Origin: Chloroflexota bacterium
GTDB taxonomy: Bacteria > Chloroflexota > Limnocylindria > Limnocylindrales > CSP1-4
Reading direction: 5' to 3'
Length of the DNA: 41,393 nt
NCBI GenBank assembly: GCA_003152995.1
Contig: PMBR01000051.1
Location: forward strand, 1-41,393
In this document: positions 7,342 to 15,889 of the stretch, piece by piece
Numbering within the stretch: the first letter of the stretch is position 1
Layout: each line of letters opens with the position of its first letter
The notes under the pieces: generated by a model
Seen by the model: only the letters and a program-made list of their open reading frames with translations
The model's database searches: none
Told to the model about the DNA's origin: nothing
Position numbers and translations under genes: made by a program

Positions 7342-10300
7342 TCAGGCGCGAATGTCGAGCGACGACCCACCGGCAAGGGGAAGCCGATGTCTCGCTCCGT
7401 CGGCGTTCGCAGACGACTGATCGAACCGCGCGGGGGTCGAACGGCCCGAGCCTCGCGATCCATCGGACGGAGTGCCCGAACCGGAGGCGCCACCGTTGCC
7501 GGAACCTGATCCGGCCTGGCTTCCGGCGCTGGCACCTTGTCCGCCATGGCCGCTACCGGAGCTCGAGCCGGACCCACTGCCCCAGCCGTCGGCCGCCGTC
7601 CAGGACGCCGATTCGGAGTTGCCGCTTCGGCCGCCGGCAGTCCAGCTGCCGCCGGCTTCGCTGCGGACGGTGACGTTGACTCCGACCAGGCCGTCGCCGG
7701 TGGCGTGGACGCGTGCGGCGGCCGCGGTCAGCGCATCGGCCGTGGCGCGATCGCCGACGACCAGTTGGGCCTGCACGATCTCGCCGGCTCGACCCGTCAC
7801 GACCAGCTTCACGTCGCCCAGATTCGGATCGCTGATGCGGGCTTCAATGGCCGGCCCACCGGACGTCTGGTACGTGTGGATCGTCTGAACCACCTGGCCC
7901 ATCAGCTTGTCGGCGGACTGGGCCACGTCGGTGGGAGCGTGCGTGCCGGCGATCGAAACATCGGCCGCCAGGCGGGGCGAGGCCACAGTGGCGCCGAGCG
8001 CGGATGCGGCCGACGCCGCCGCGGCAGATTGAGCGCTCGCGGATTGGAGGTCCGACACGGCCGGCGATGAGGCCGAGGGCGACGCTGAAGCGGCCGGCAA
8101 CGCCGTCTTGCCCGACTCGTCGGTGCCGTCGACAGAAGGCGAATCGGCGAGCGCCCGGCCGGTCGGCGATTGCCCCGCCCTGGCCGATGGCACGCCGAGG
8201 ACGCGCACCGACCGGGCGTCCCCGCCGAGGAACGACGCTCCGGCAAGTGACCCGAAGGGCGAGGCCCCAGCGGGCCGCCGCGAGCTGCGGGCAACGAGCC
8301 TGGTTGGATCGGTCAGTTGGGGCGGCGTGCCACTCTCCGGCCCCGCCGCCGCGGCAGTGATGGCGACCTCTGATCCCGCCGCCGCGGCTTCAGACGCGGC
8401 CACCACGGCGGAAACCTCCGCCGTCGCCGCAACGGGTGCGGCGACGGGAATCGTCGTGACTCCCGTGGGCGGCAGCGCCGAGCTGACGGCCGTTCCGGGC
8501 ACTTGAGCGGCCGAGTCGGCCGCCGAGGCGTCCTGCGGGTTGGCCGACGACGCGGACACAGCCGAAGCAGCGCTCGGTGCGGCGCCGCCCGGTGCGGCGC
8601 CGCCCGGTGCGGCGGCGCTCGGTGCGGCGCCCGGTGTGGCGGCGCCCGGTGCGGCGATCGGCAGCGAAGGGCGGGGCTCGGCCGCCGCAGGTAGTGGAGC
8701 CGTGGCTGCGAACGGCCGGGCTTCCGTCGGCGACACGTCGTGGTCCTGGGCAGTTGTCGGCGCCGCAGCAGGTGCGACTCGCTGCGATACGGCCGAACCG
8801 GCCTCCGGAACTCTCGACGGGGTCAGGGGGAGGGGTTTGGACGAGGCCGGGTCGACCGTCACGGCACCGTTGCTCGTGGCCGCGGGACCCTGGCTCGTGA
8901 CCGCGGGACCGTTGCTTGTTGCCCCGGCCGCCTGCGCCCTGGGTGCCGAGCCTGGACCGACGGCGCTGGCACTTCCGTCGCCGAGAACGATTGAAGCAGG
9001 GCGCAACGCAGCATCGGGCCGCGCCGCAGTTCCCGCGGCTGCCGGCCTGACCTCGGTCGTGGCGATGTCGGTGAGCGGACCGGATTGCTCAGCCTGCGAG
9101 CCGACCCAGAGGACGCCGACGGCCCTTCGTGCGGTCGGAGTCGCGGCCGCCGGCGAGCCTGGCGTGAGCACGGCAGTCGCCGCGGTGATGGGCTTCGACC
9201 CTTTCGGCGTGGACGTGGTCGCCATTGACGTGGTCGTCGTCGCGGTGGTTGCAGCGGCCGGGGCCGTCTGCGCTACAGCGGTCGGGGCCGCCGGGACGGC
9301 GGGAGGCCGCTGAGCGGGAGCCGCGTTCGCGGTGTCGAGTGACGGCTGCGGCGCCCGGACCGCTCCCGACCCGGCGGCCGACGCATACGGCCGGGAAGAA
9401 GGGACGCGACGTTGCGCATCCGACGCGGCCGACGCGGCCGACGCGGCCGAATCGCCCGACGCGGCCGACGCGGCCGAAGCGCCCGACGCGGCCGACGCGG
9501 CCGAAGCGCCCGCAGAATCCGGCGCACCTGCTCCGACTGTCCTGGTAGAGCGGGTCGCGTTGCCGTCGGCCGCCGCCGAGCTCGTCGCCGAGACCGCCCC
9601 CGAGGCCGCCGCCGCACCCGAGCCGGCGACAAGGCGGACCTGACCCGCGTTCGGCGCGTCGCTATCGGTTGCCCCCGCTGCTCCTGTAGCTGGTGTGGCA
9701 GCCGCCGGCGCGCCGGCCGCCTGAGCCGTCTCCGCGCCGGCAGCCGGCATCATGGCCGGCGTTGACGCGCTCTCCTCGAGCGCCTCGGCCGCGCCGTTCG
9801 CGGCCGCCTGCGGGGTCGAGACTGACGTGGTCGTGGATTGGCCCGAGGCGCCGGTGGTGGCGCCGCCCGGCGCAGCGCCGGTGGTGGCGCCTGCCGCCGC
9901 TGTACCCGCTGCAGCGCCCGTTCCGCCAACGGCCGCCACGGCATCGACAGCCCTGGACGCCGCGACTCCGGCGCCGTTCGCATCGACCGCGGACCCGCTC
10001 CCCTGCCCTGCTCCGGTCGATCCGGCCGGCGCGCTTGTCCCGGCCGAAACAAGAGCCGCTCCGAAGGATCCCGGATCGGGCGTCGCGTCTGCCGCTGCGG
10101 CGCCGCGCGTGCGGCCCGCATTCTTTGCGGTCCGCAGCGACCTGGGTTCGTCCGACTTCACTGTGCCGCCCTTGCCGGGTGACCGGCGCTCGGATCGCAG
10201 GATCGAAGCCGTCGCCGCCGGTCGCGTCGACCCGGAAGCGGCTGCGCCGTAAGCGCGCGGAAGCTCGACCTGGAGGTCCGTCGCGTCTCCGGCGAGGGAA

Positions 10301-10482
10301 CCGGACGAACGCGCCGTGCCAGACGCGGCGCCGTTCGATGCCCTTGCCTCTTCGAAGGCGTCCCCGAAGCTCTGCTCGTTGGATTGCCTGAGCCCGGAAA
10401 CTCCGGCGCCCGGGACGGGTCTGACCGTCGGGCCGAGGGTCACGCTGGGAGCGCCGAGACCGGACACTTCAATGTCCTCCAA
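7342..10482 (-). CDS. fliK: Flagellar hook-length control protein FliK, very long Ala-rich form
   Basis: 1046 aa; FliK-like C-terminal region GGPAIEARISDPNLGDVKLVVTGRAGEIVQAQLVVGDRATADALTAAAARVHATGDGLVGVNVTV; position between flgB and flgD; 14-bp overlap with flgB. Confidence 0.85.
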   Translation of the reverse strand: MEDIEVSGLGAPSVTLGPTVRPVPGAGVSGLRQSNEQSFGDAFEEARASNGAASGTARSSGSLAGDATDLQVELPRAYGAAASGSTRPAATASILRSERRSPGKGGTVKSDEPRSLRTAKNAGRTRGAAAADATPDPGSFGAALVSAGTSAPAGSTGAGQGSGSAVDANGAGVAASRAVDAVAAVGGTGAAAGTAAAGATTGAAPGGATTGASGQSTTTSVSTPQAAANGAAEALEESASTPAMMPAAGAETAQAAGAPAAATPATGAAGATDSDAPNAGQVRLVAGSGAAAASGAVSATSSAAADGNATRSTRTVGAGAPDSAGASAASAASGASAASAASGDSAASAASAASDAQRRVPSSRPYASAAGSGAVRAPQPSLDTANAAPAQRPPAVPAAPTAVAQTAPAAATTATTTTSMATTSTPKGSKPITAATAVLTPGSPAAATPTARRAVGVLWVGSQAEQSGPLTDIATTEVRPAAAGTAARPDAALRPASIVLGDGSASAVGPGSAPRAQAAGATSNGPAVTSQGPAATSNGAVTVDPASSKPLPLTPSRVPEAGSAVSQRVAPAAAPTTAQDHDVSPTEARPFAATAPLPAAAEPRPSLPIAAPGAATPGAAPSAAAPGGAAPGGAAPSAASAVSASSANPQDASAADSAAQVPGTAVSSALPPTGVTTIPVAAPVAATAEVSAVVAASEAAAAGSEVAITAAAAGPESGTPPQLTDPTRLVARSSRRPAGASPFGSLAGASFLGGDARSVRVLGVPSARAGQSPTGRALADSPSVDGTDESGKTALPAASASPSASSPAVSDLQSASAQSAAAASAASALGATVASPRLAADVSIAGTHAPTDVAQSADKLMGQVVQTIHTYQTSGGPAIEARISDPNLGDVKLVVTGRAGEIVQAQLVVGDRATADALTAAAARVHATGDGLVGVNVTVRSEAGGSWTAGGRSGNSESASWTAADGWGSGSGSSSGSGHGGQGASAGSQAGSGSGNGGASGSGTPSDGSRGSGRSTPARFDQSSANADGARHRLPLAGGSSLDIRA
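8576..8656 (-). repeat. In-frame 15-bp tandem repeat within fliK
   Basis: ggtgcggcgccgccc repeated with small variations. Confidence 0.8.
9422..9511 (-). repeat. In-frame 9-bp tandem repeat (10 units) with 27-bp higher-order repeat within fliK
   Basis: gacgcggcc / gaagcgccc units; 27-bp block at 9458-9484 identical to 9485-9511. Confidence 0.9.
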
Positions 10483-10921
10483 GCACGTCGTACATCTGGC
10501 TGAACTTGCTGGTAAGGAGGCGCGAGACGGCCGAGTACCTGATCTGCGTCTCGGTCAGGGCCGTCATCTCCGTCTCGAGATCGACCGTGTTGTTGTCGTT
10601 GCGCAGGTTTTCGTTCGTGGTCGAGCTGGTGCCCGCGGTTGACGTCGAGAAATTGGAGGCGATCGACGAGTACTGCCTGGGATCCGTCGTCCGCATTGCA
10701 ACCGCGGCGCTGGGCCCGGCCGACGGCTCCGTCGCGTTGCCCGGCGTCGATGCCATCGCCTGGACTTCGCGCTGGAGGGCGGTCTCGAAGTCGACGGTCT
10801 GGGCTTGATAGCCGGGCGTGTCGATGTTTGCGAGGTTCGACGAAATGGCCGACTGCCTGCTCGTCAGGCCGTCCAACGCCTGCTCCAGAATCGAGGTTGT
10901 GGGATCGATCAGACCGCTCAT
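10469..10921 (-). CDS. flgB: Flagellar basal-body rod protein FlgB
   Basis: MSGLIDPTTSILEQALDGLTSRQSAISSNLANIDTPGYQAQTVDFETALQRE...; 3' part of ORF 10469..12334; start ATG at 10921 overlaps the upstream gene by 4 bp. Confidence 0.93.
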   Translation of the reverse strand: MSGLIDPTTSILEQALDGLTSRQSAISSNLANIDTPGYQAQTVDFETALQREVQAMASTPGNATEPSAGPSAAVAMRTTDPRQYSSIASNFSTSTAGTSSTTNENLRNDNNTVDLETEMTALTETQIRYSAVSRLLTSKFSQMYDVLGGH

Positions 10922-12114
10922 GCCGCGGACTCCTCGTAGCGCGTCCATTTGCCCAGAACACGGGAGACGTACGCCCTGGCCGATGACGGAACGGCGCCGG
11001 CCTTCCGCACTGTGCCGGGCCCTTTGCTGTACGCCGCCAGGGCCATGTCGACCCGTCCGAAACGCTTGAGCTGAAGGGCCAGGTACCTGGCCCCGCCGTT
11101 CAGGTTCTGCGCAGGATCGAGGGCGTCCTTGACGCCCATCGCGCTCGCCGTCCTGGGCATCAGCTGGGTCAGACCCTTCGCTCCGCAGCTGGACACCGAA
11201 TTCGCATGGAAGCTCGACTCGTTCGAAACCAGCGACGCGAGGAGCAATGGATCGATGCCGTTTGCGACGGCGGCGGCCCGAATCTCGGGGGCGTACGGGA
11301 TCTTTGAGGCGACGGCGTCGAAGCGGGCCAGAACGCTCTGGCTCGACTCCCAGGATGTCGACCCAGGATCGGAGACGGAGGACGGGCTCGCCAGGGAGCT
11401 CGGCAGGGCACTTGTCTGTGAAGTCGGGCCGGGCAGGCGCCCGGACTTCAGATACTGCGTCGGGTCGACCGCTGTTCCGCTGGGGGAGTACAGGCCGAAG
11501 TGCAGATGGGGCCCGGTCGAGTTGCCGGTGCTGCCTTCGGTACCGATCTCCTGGCCGCGACTGACTCGATCTCCGACTTTCACGTCGAGGTCCGGATTGA
11601 GATGCCCGTACAGGGTCACGTAGCCGTCGTCGTGGCGGATCTTGACGACCACCGCGCCGTCGGACTCGCGACCGGCGTAGGTCACCGTGCCGTTGGCCGC
11701 GGCGAGGATCGGCGTCCCGTTCCTGGCCGCCAGGTCGATGCCGGGGTGGTAGTGGGCGTAGTGGACGCCGTCGACGGTCGCGGCCGGTTCCATGGCCAGG
11801 CTCGTGGGCCCGAAACCCTGGGTCAGCTTGCCCGACGGCAGCGGGCTGCCAAACCCGATGCCGCCCGTGACCCGGATGCCCGTGTAGATCGTGTTCGCGT
11901 AGGCGCCGGCGGCGTTTTCGACTGTGTCGGCGGTCGACGAAGTGGACGAGACCTCGGCGAGGACGCCCGCGAAAGGCGAGCCGCTGTTGAGCGCTTGGGC
12001 CGCCGAACCGACCGGCCCGCCCGCCGACGTGGTCGACTGCCAGTTCGGATCGACACCGCGCATGAGCGAATCGAGTTGGGCGATGCGGGAGACGAAGCTC
12101 CCATACCCCGCCAT
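10918..12114 (-). CDS. M23 peptidase + lytic transglycosylase (SLT) fusion, flagellar-operon peptidoglycan hydrolase
   Basis: M23: HYHPGIDLAARNGTPILAAANGTVTYAG ... YGHLNPDLDVKVGDRVSRGQEIGTEGSTGNSTGPHLHFGLY (HxxxD, HxH). SLT: LASLVSNESSFHANSVSSCGAKGLTQLMPRTASAMGV ... ALAAYSKGPGTVRKAG. Start ATG at 12114. Confidence 0.92.
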   Translation of the reverse strand: MAGYGSFVSRIAQLDSLMRGVDPNWQSTTSAGGPVGSAAQALNSGSPFAGVLAEVSSTSSTADTVENAAGAYANTIYTGIRVTGGIGFGSPLPSGKLTQGFGPTSLAMEPAATVDGVHYAHYHPGIDLAARNGTPILAAANGTVTYAGRESDGAVVVKIRHDDGYVTLYGHLNPDLDVKVGDRVSRGQEIGTEGSTGNSTGPHLHFGLYSPSGTAVDPTQYLKSGRLPGPTSQTSALPSSLASPSSVSDPGSTSWESSQSVLARFDAVASKIPYAPEIRAAAVANGIDPLLLASLVSNESSFHANSVSSCGAKGLTQLMPRTASAMGVKDALDPAQNLNGGARYLALQLKRFGRVDMALAAYSKGPGTVRKAGAVPSSARAYVSRVLGKWTRYEESAA

Positions 12115-12566
12115 CAGCGGTTCCTCGCGGCGCGAACCGCGTGCTGGGTGGAAGCGATCTCGGCCATGGCCAGCGTGTCCAGCCGGTCGCGCGCGCGACG
12201 CTCCTCGGCCATGAATCGGTCGCGCAAGCGCTCCACGACTTCGCGCTGGCGAGTGGCTTCGGCCAGAGCCTGGCGCGCTTCGAAGAGCGCGCTCGTGGCG
12301 CGTCCGAGCCGCTCCTGGGCGATGACGATGGCACGCTGGGCAGCGGCCACCGCGTACACCGCGCTCTGTAGCTGGCCCGCTTCGGTGCGGTCGCACTGCA
12401 AGTCGGAGAGCCAACGCAGATCTTCGCCGGCGCGGCCCTGGGCCGATTGGACGAGCGCCACAGCTTTGTGGTGGGCGTCTATCGCGTGGCCCAGATTTAT
12501 GCGGGCCGATTCCTCGGCCATTTCCCGCAGGCGCAGCACAATCCCCAGGCGGAAGCGATTGCTCAT
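12114..12566 (-). CDS. fliJ: Flagellar export protein FliJ
   Basis: 150-aa coiled-coil protein starting MSNRFRLGIVLRLREMAEESARINLGHA, directly downstream of fliI. Confidence 0.85.
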   Translation of the reverse strand: MSNRFRLGIVLRLREMAEESARINLGHAIDAHHKAVALVQSAQGRAGEDLRWLSDLQCDRTEAGQLQSAVYAVAAAQRAIVIAQERLGRATSALFEARQALAEATRQREVVERLRDRFMAEERRARDRLDTLAMAEIASTQHAVRAARNR

Positions 12567-14119
12567 CGCGGCGCCTCACCGCGCAGACTCGCCGGCACCG
12601 AACCGGACCAGCCGGGTTGAGCCTGGCCGGCGGCAGCGCCGACTGGCACCTGGGCCGGCCTCGCGGTTTGAGCTTCCGCCGGTCGGACGGCCGCGAGCCC
12701 CGCTCCGGGACCGAGCAGCGCTCGGGCGTTGAGCACGCCGGTGCTTTCCATCATCTGTCGCGCGGCGGCTATGTCGCACGACTCCTCGAGCTCCTGGCAG
12801 AGGAAGCCTTCCAGAGCAGGGCGAAGCGCAATCGCCTCGTCGATGGCCGGGTTCGAGCCCGACGCGTACGCGCCGACCTCGATCAGATCGCGAGCGCCTT
12901 CGAATTCGGCCAGGGCCGCGCGGATAGCACCGGCGACGCGCAGGTGCTCCTTGTCCACGACGGCAGGCATGGCTCGCGAAACCGACGCCAGAACGTCGAT
13001 CGCCGGGTAGTGGTTGCGCTCGGCCAGAGAGCGTGACAGGACGATGTGGCCGTCGAGGATCGAACGGACCGTGTCGGCGACGGGCTCGGTCATGTCGTCG
13101 CCTTCGACGAGGACGGTGAAGAAGCCGGTGATGGTGCCGTACTCGTTGTTGCCGGCGCGCTCGAGCAGGCGCGGCAGGAACGAGAAGACCGACGGTGGGT
13201 AGCCGCGCAGGGCCGGCGGCTCCCCTGCCCCGAGGCCGATCTCGCGCTGGGCCATCGCCAGCCGCGTGACGGAGTCCATCATGAAAAGGACGTCCTTGCC
13301 GGCGTCGCGGAACGACTCCGCAATCGCCGTGGCGATTTCGGCCGCCTTGAGGCGGAGCAGCGCCGGCTGGTCGGAAGTAGCCACGACCACGACCGACCGG
13401 GCCAGCCCCTCGGCCCCCAGCTGCTCGTCGATGAACTCCTGGACCTCGCGGCCTCGCTCGCCGATGAGGGCGATCACGTTGACGTCGGACGAGGCGTGTC
13501 GGGCAATCATGGCCAGGAGCGTGGACTTACCCACGCCTGAACCGGCGAAGATGCCGAGGCGCTGTCCCTTGCCGGCCGACAGGAGACCGTCCAATGAGCG
13601 CACTCCCGTCGAGATCGGGGTCGAGATGCGCGCCCGCCCCAGTGGATGCGGGGCGGCGCCGGTCACGACGCGATATTCGGCTCGCACCGGGCCGCGTCCG
13701 TCGAGCGGACGGCCGAAACCGTCGAGCACGCGGCCGAGCACGGCCGGCCCAACCGGGACGCGGAACTGCTGCTCGCGCAGCCGGACCGCCGACCCGGGTC
13801 GAACGCCCGACAGGTCGCCGAACGGAACGAGCGTTATCAGCCCGTCACGGAATCCGACGACCTCGGCGCTGACCATGGCCTCGGGCTCGAGATCGATCCA
13901 GCAGATCGACCCGAGCTGGAGAATCAGGCCAGCTGCTTCGACGGTCGTACCGATGACCCGAACCACCTCGCCGGTGGCCTGGAATCTCGGGGCGGCCTCC
14001 GCGGCTTCGATGAGATGTCGGAGCAGCGGCGTGACCGCATGGCCGCCGCTGTCCAGCAGTCCACGGCCGTGCCGCGTCCCAAGTAGAGTCGCGTGGCCGC
14101 CTCGGGAGGGCCCCGTCAT
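12563..14119 (-). CDS. fliI: Flagellum-specific ATP synthase FliI
   Basis: GIFAGSGVGKSTLLAMIARHASSDVNVIALIGERGREVQEFIDEQLG...; start ATG at 14119 overlaps fliH by 4 bp. Confidence 0.97.
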   Translation of the reverse strand: MTGPSRGGHATLLGTRHGRGLLDSGGHAVTPLLRHLIEAAEAAPRFQATGEVVRVIGTTVEAAGLILQLGSICWIDLEPEAMVSAEVVGFRDGLITLVPFGDLSGVRPGSAVRLREQQFRVPVGPAVLGRVLDGFGRPLDGRGPVRAEYRVVTGAAPHPLGRARISTPISTGVRSLDGLLSAGKGQRLGIFAGSGVGKSTLLAMIARHASSDVNVIALIGERGREVQEFIDEQLGAEGLARSVVVVATSDQPALLRLKAAEIATAIAESFRDAGKDVLFMMDSVTRLAMAQREIGLGAGEPPALRGYPPSVFSFLPRLLERAGNNEYGTITGFFTVLVEGDDMTEPVADTVRSILDGHIVLSRSLAERNHYPAIDVLASVSRAMPAVVDKEHLRVAGAIRAALAEFEGARDLIEVGAYASGSNPAIDEAIALRPALEGFLCQELEESCDIAAARQMMESTGVLNARALLGPGAGLAAVRPAEAQTARPAQVPVGAAAGQAQPGWSGSVPASLRGEAPR

Positions 14120-14883
14120 GCGACCTCCTCCTCGACGGCGCTGCGAGTCAGATTGGGAATTGCCCGGTCGAGCGCGATACCGATCTCCTCGAGCTGCGCC
14201 TCCAGACCCGCCTCGACGAAGCCGTGCTCGTAGCGGAGCGTGCAGCCCCCGACGGGCAGAGTCGGGTCGCCTTCGAAGGTCCACTTCTTGCCCAGGTACG
14301 CCCGACCGTGCAGAGCCTCCCAGGCCTGGTGAACCGGCTCAACTGCGGCCGGGTTGAGAAGGACGTGCGCCTCGGGCGATCCGTTGATCGTGCTGACGGC
14401 GGCTTCGAGAGCCACGCAGAGCAAGCTCGGCTCGATCCGGACCTCGTGCTGCACAACACGCTTGGCCACCGACAGAGCCAGCTCCGCGATGGCGTGGGCG
14501 ATCTCGGATGTCCGCTCCGGGGCGATGCTCTGGATCCGCTCCACCATGGCGCCGGCCGCCTCTACGGACGCGCGCAACTCTGCATCGGCCCTGTTGAAGC
14601 CGGTTTGATAGCCGCGCTCCTCGGCAGCGCGCTCGGCGTGACGGATCTCCTCCGCGAGGGCCTGGGCGTCCGCGGAGACGACTGCCGCGGCCGCGCCGGA
14701 CGCTGCGCCGGCCGCGGCAAGCGATGGCCTGGAGTTTCGCGATGCGGCCTTGTTGGCGCCGCGGAGGACTCCCCGGCCATTGCTGCCCGTCTCCGGGCCG
14801 GGCAACGGCGCTTGTGCCGGGGCCGACGTGGCAGACGGGCCCTGAGCGGAGTCGTGGATGAGCCGCCAGCTAGACGAAGGCAT
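14116..14883 (-). CDS. fliH: Flagellar assembly protein FliH
   Basis: 255 aa; C-terminal FliH-like ELALSVAKRVVQHEVRIEPSLLCVALEAAVSTI...; between fliG and fliI. Confidence 0.88.
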   Translation of the reverse strand: MPSSSWRLIHDSAQGPSATSAPAQAPLPGPETGSNGRGVLRGANKAASRNSRPSLAAAGAASGAAAAVVSADAQALAEEIRHAERAAEERGYQTGFNRADAELRASVEAAGAMVERIQSIAPERTSEIAHAIAELALSVAKRVVQHEVRIEPSLLCVALEAAVSTINGSPEAHVLLNPAAVEPVHQAWEALHGRAYLGKKWTFEGDPTLPVGGCTLRYEHGFVEAGLEAQLEEIGIALDRAIPNLTRSAVEEEVA

Positions 14884-15889
14884 CTTCGGAGCCTCCGCGG
14901 TTGACCACGATCTCGTCCCCGTCCTCCAGCTTCTTGACCGTGTCGATGATCCGCTGCTGCGCTTCCTCGACCGCCTTCATACGGACCTGGCCGGCCAGGC
15001 CCATTTCCTCGCGCAGCATCTCGGCAGCGCGCTGGGACATGTTCTGGAAGAACTTGAGACGCAGCGGCTCGGTCGCCGGTCGCAGGGCCAGTGCCATGTC
15101 CTTGGCATCGAGTTCACGGATGACACGCTGCATCGCACGGTCGTCCAACAGGACCATGTCGTCGAAGACGAACATGAAGCGGCGGACTTCGTCGGCCAGC
15201 TGCGAGTCCTGCTCCGACAAGGCCGTCAGGATCAGGCGTTCATTGGTTCGGCCGACCTGGTTGAGAACATGAGCCAGCGGGCGCGTCCCGCCGACGGAGG
15301 TCACTTCCGTTACGACGGATGAGAGCTTGTGACGCAGGCCCTCCTCTACTATCTCCACGGCCTCAGGCGTGATCTGCTCCGTCAGGGCGATGCGCTTGGC
15401 GACCTCGACCTGGATCGATGCCTCGAACTGGGTCAGGATGCGGGCGGCGGCTCGCGGATCGATGTGGGCCAGGACGATGGCGATCGTCTGGGGATGCTCA
15501 TCGCCGAGCAGCCCGGCGGCCTGCATCGGATCGAGGTCCCGCATGAAATCGAACGGGATGATCTGCTGGGCCTGGTGAACTCGATCGAGCAGCTCGTGGG
15601 CTTTGCCCTGTCCGAATGCCTGGGCGAAGAGCTCGAGAGCGTAGTTCTCGCCACCGGGCAGGACGCCGGCGTGGGCAAACAGCCCGGCGTAGGCCTCCTC
15701 GAGGATGGCGTCGCGAGTGGTCGAATCGACGGCCGGCATGCGCATCAACTCGAGGGCGACGCGATCGATCGCTTCCGGCGGCAGGCGGGCGAGCAGTTTG
15801 GCGGAAGCTTCCGTGCCGAGCGTGATGAGCAGCGCGGCTGCCTTGCGCGGTCCGCTCAGGGAGAGTGCTGTTGCGGCTTCGGGGCTCAT
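14870..15889 (-). CDS. fliG: Flagellar motor switch protein FliG
   Basis: LSGPRKAAALLITLGTEASAKLLARLPPEAIDRVALEL...; MFVFDDMVLLDDRAMQRVIRELDAKDMALALR. Confidence 0.97.
   Translation of the reverse strand: MSPEAATALSLSGPRKAAALLITLGTEASAKLLARLPPEAIDRVALELMRMPAVDSTTRDAILEEAYAGLFAHAGVLPGGENYALELFAQAFGQGKAHELLDRVHQAQQIIPFDFMRDLDPMQAAGLLGDEHPQTIAIVLAHIDPRAAARILTQFEASIQVEVAKRIALTEQITPEAVEIVEEGLRHKLSSVVTEVTSVGGTRPLAHVLNQVGRTNERLILTALSEQDSQLADEVRRFMFVFDDMVLLDDRAMQRVIRELDAKDMALALRPATEPLRLKFFQNMSQRAAEMLREEMGLAGQVRMKAVEEAQQRIIDTVKKLEDGDEIVVNRGGSEDAFV

Noticed and set aside
6165-7577. 470-aa minus ORF overlapping flgD and the TIGR02530-type gene in another frame
   Set aside because: Arg/His/Pro-rich frame-shifted shadow of flgD; no domain signal
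9422-9511. Tandem repeat considered as a CRISPR or minisatellite element
   Set aside because: 9-bp units without spacers, in frame inside fliK; coding micro-repeat
9225-9548. Plus ORF with RPTRPTRPKRPTRPTRPKRP collagen-like repeats
   Set aside because: Antisense reading of the fliK GACGCGGCC tandem array
10469-12334. 621-aa ORF called as one protein
   Set aside because: Only the last 150 codons (flgB) look real; the upstream part is an out-of-frame shadow of the M23-SLT gene
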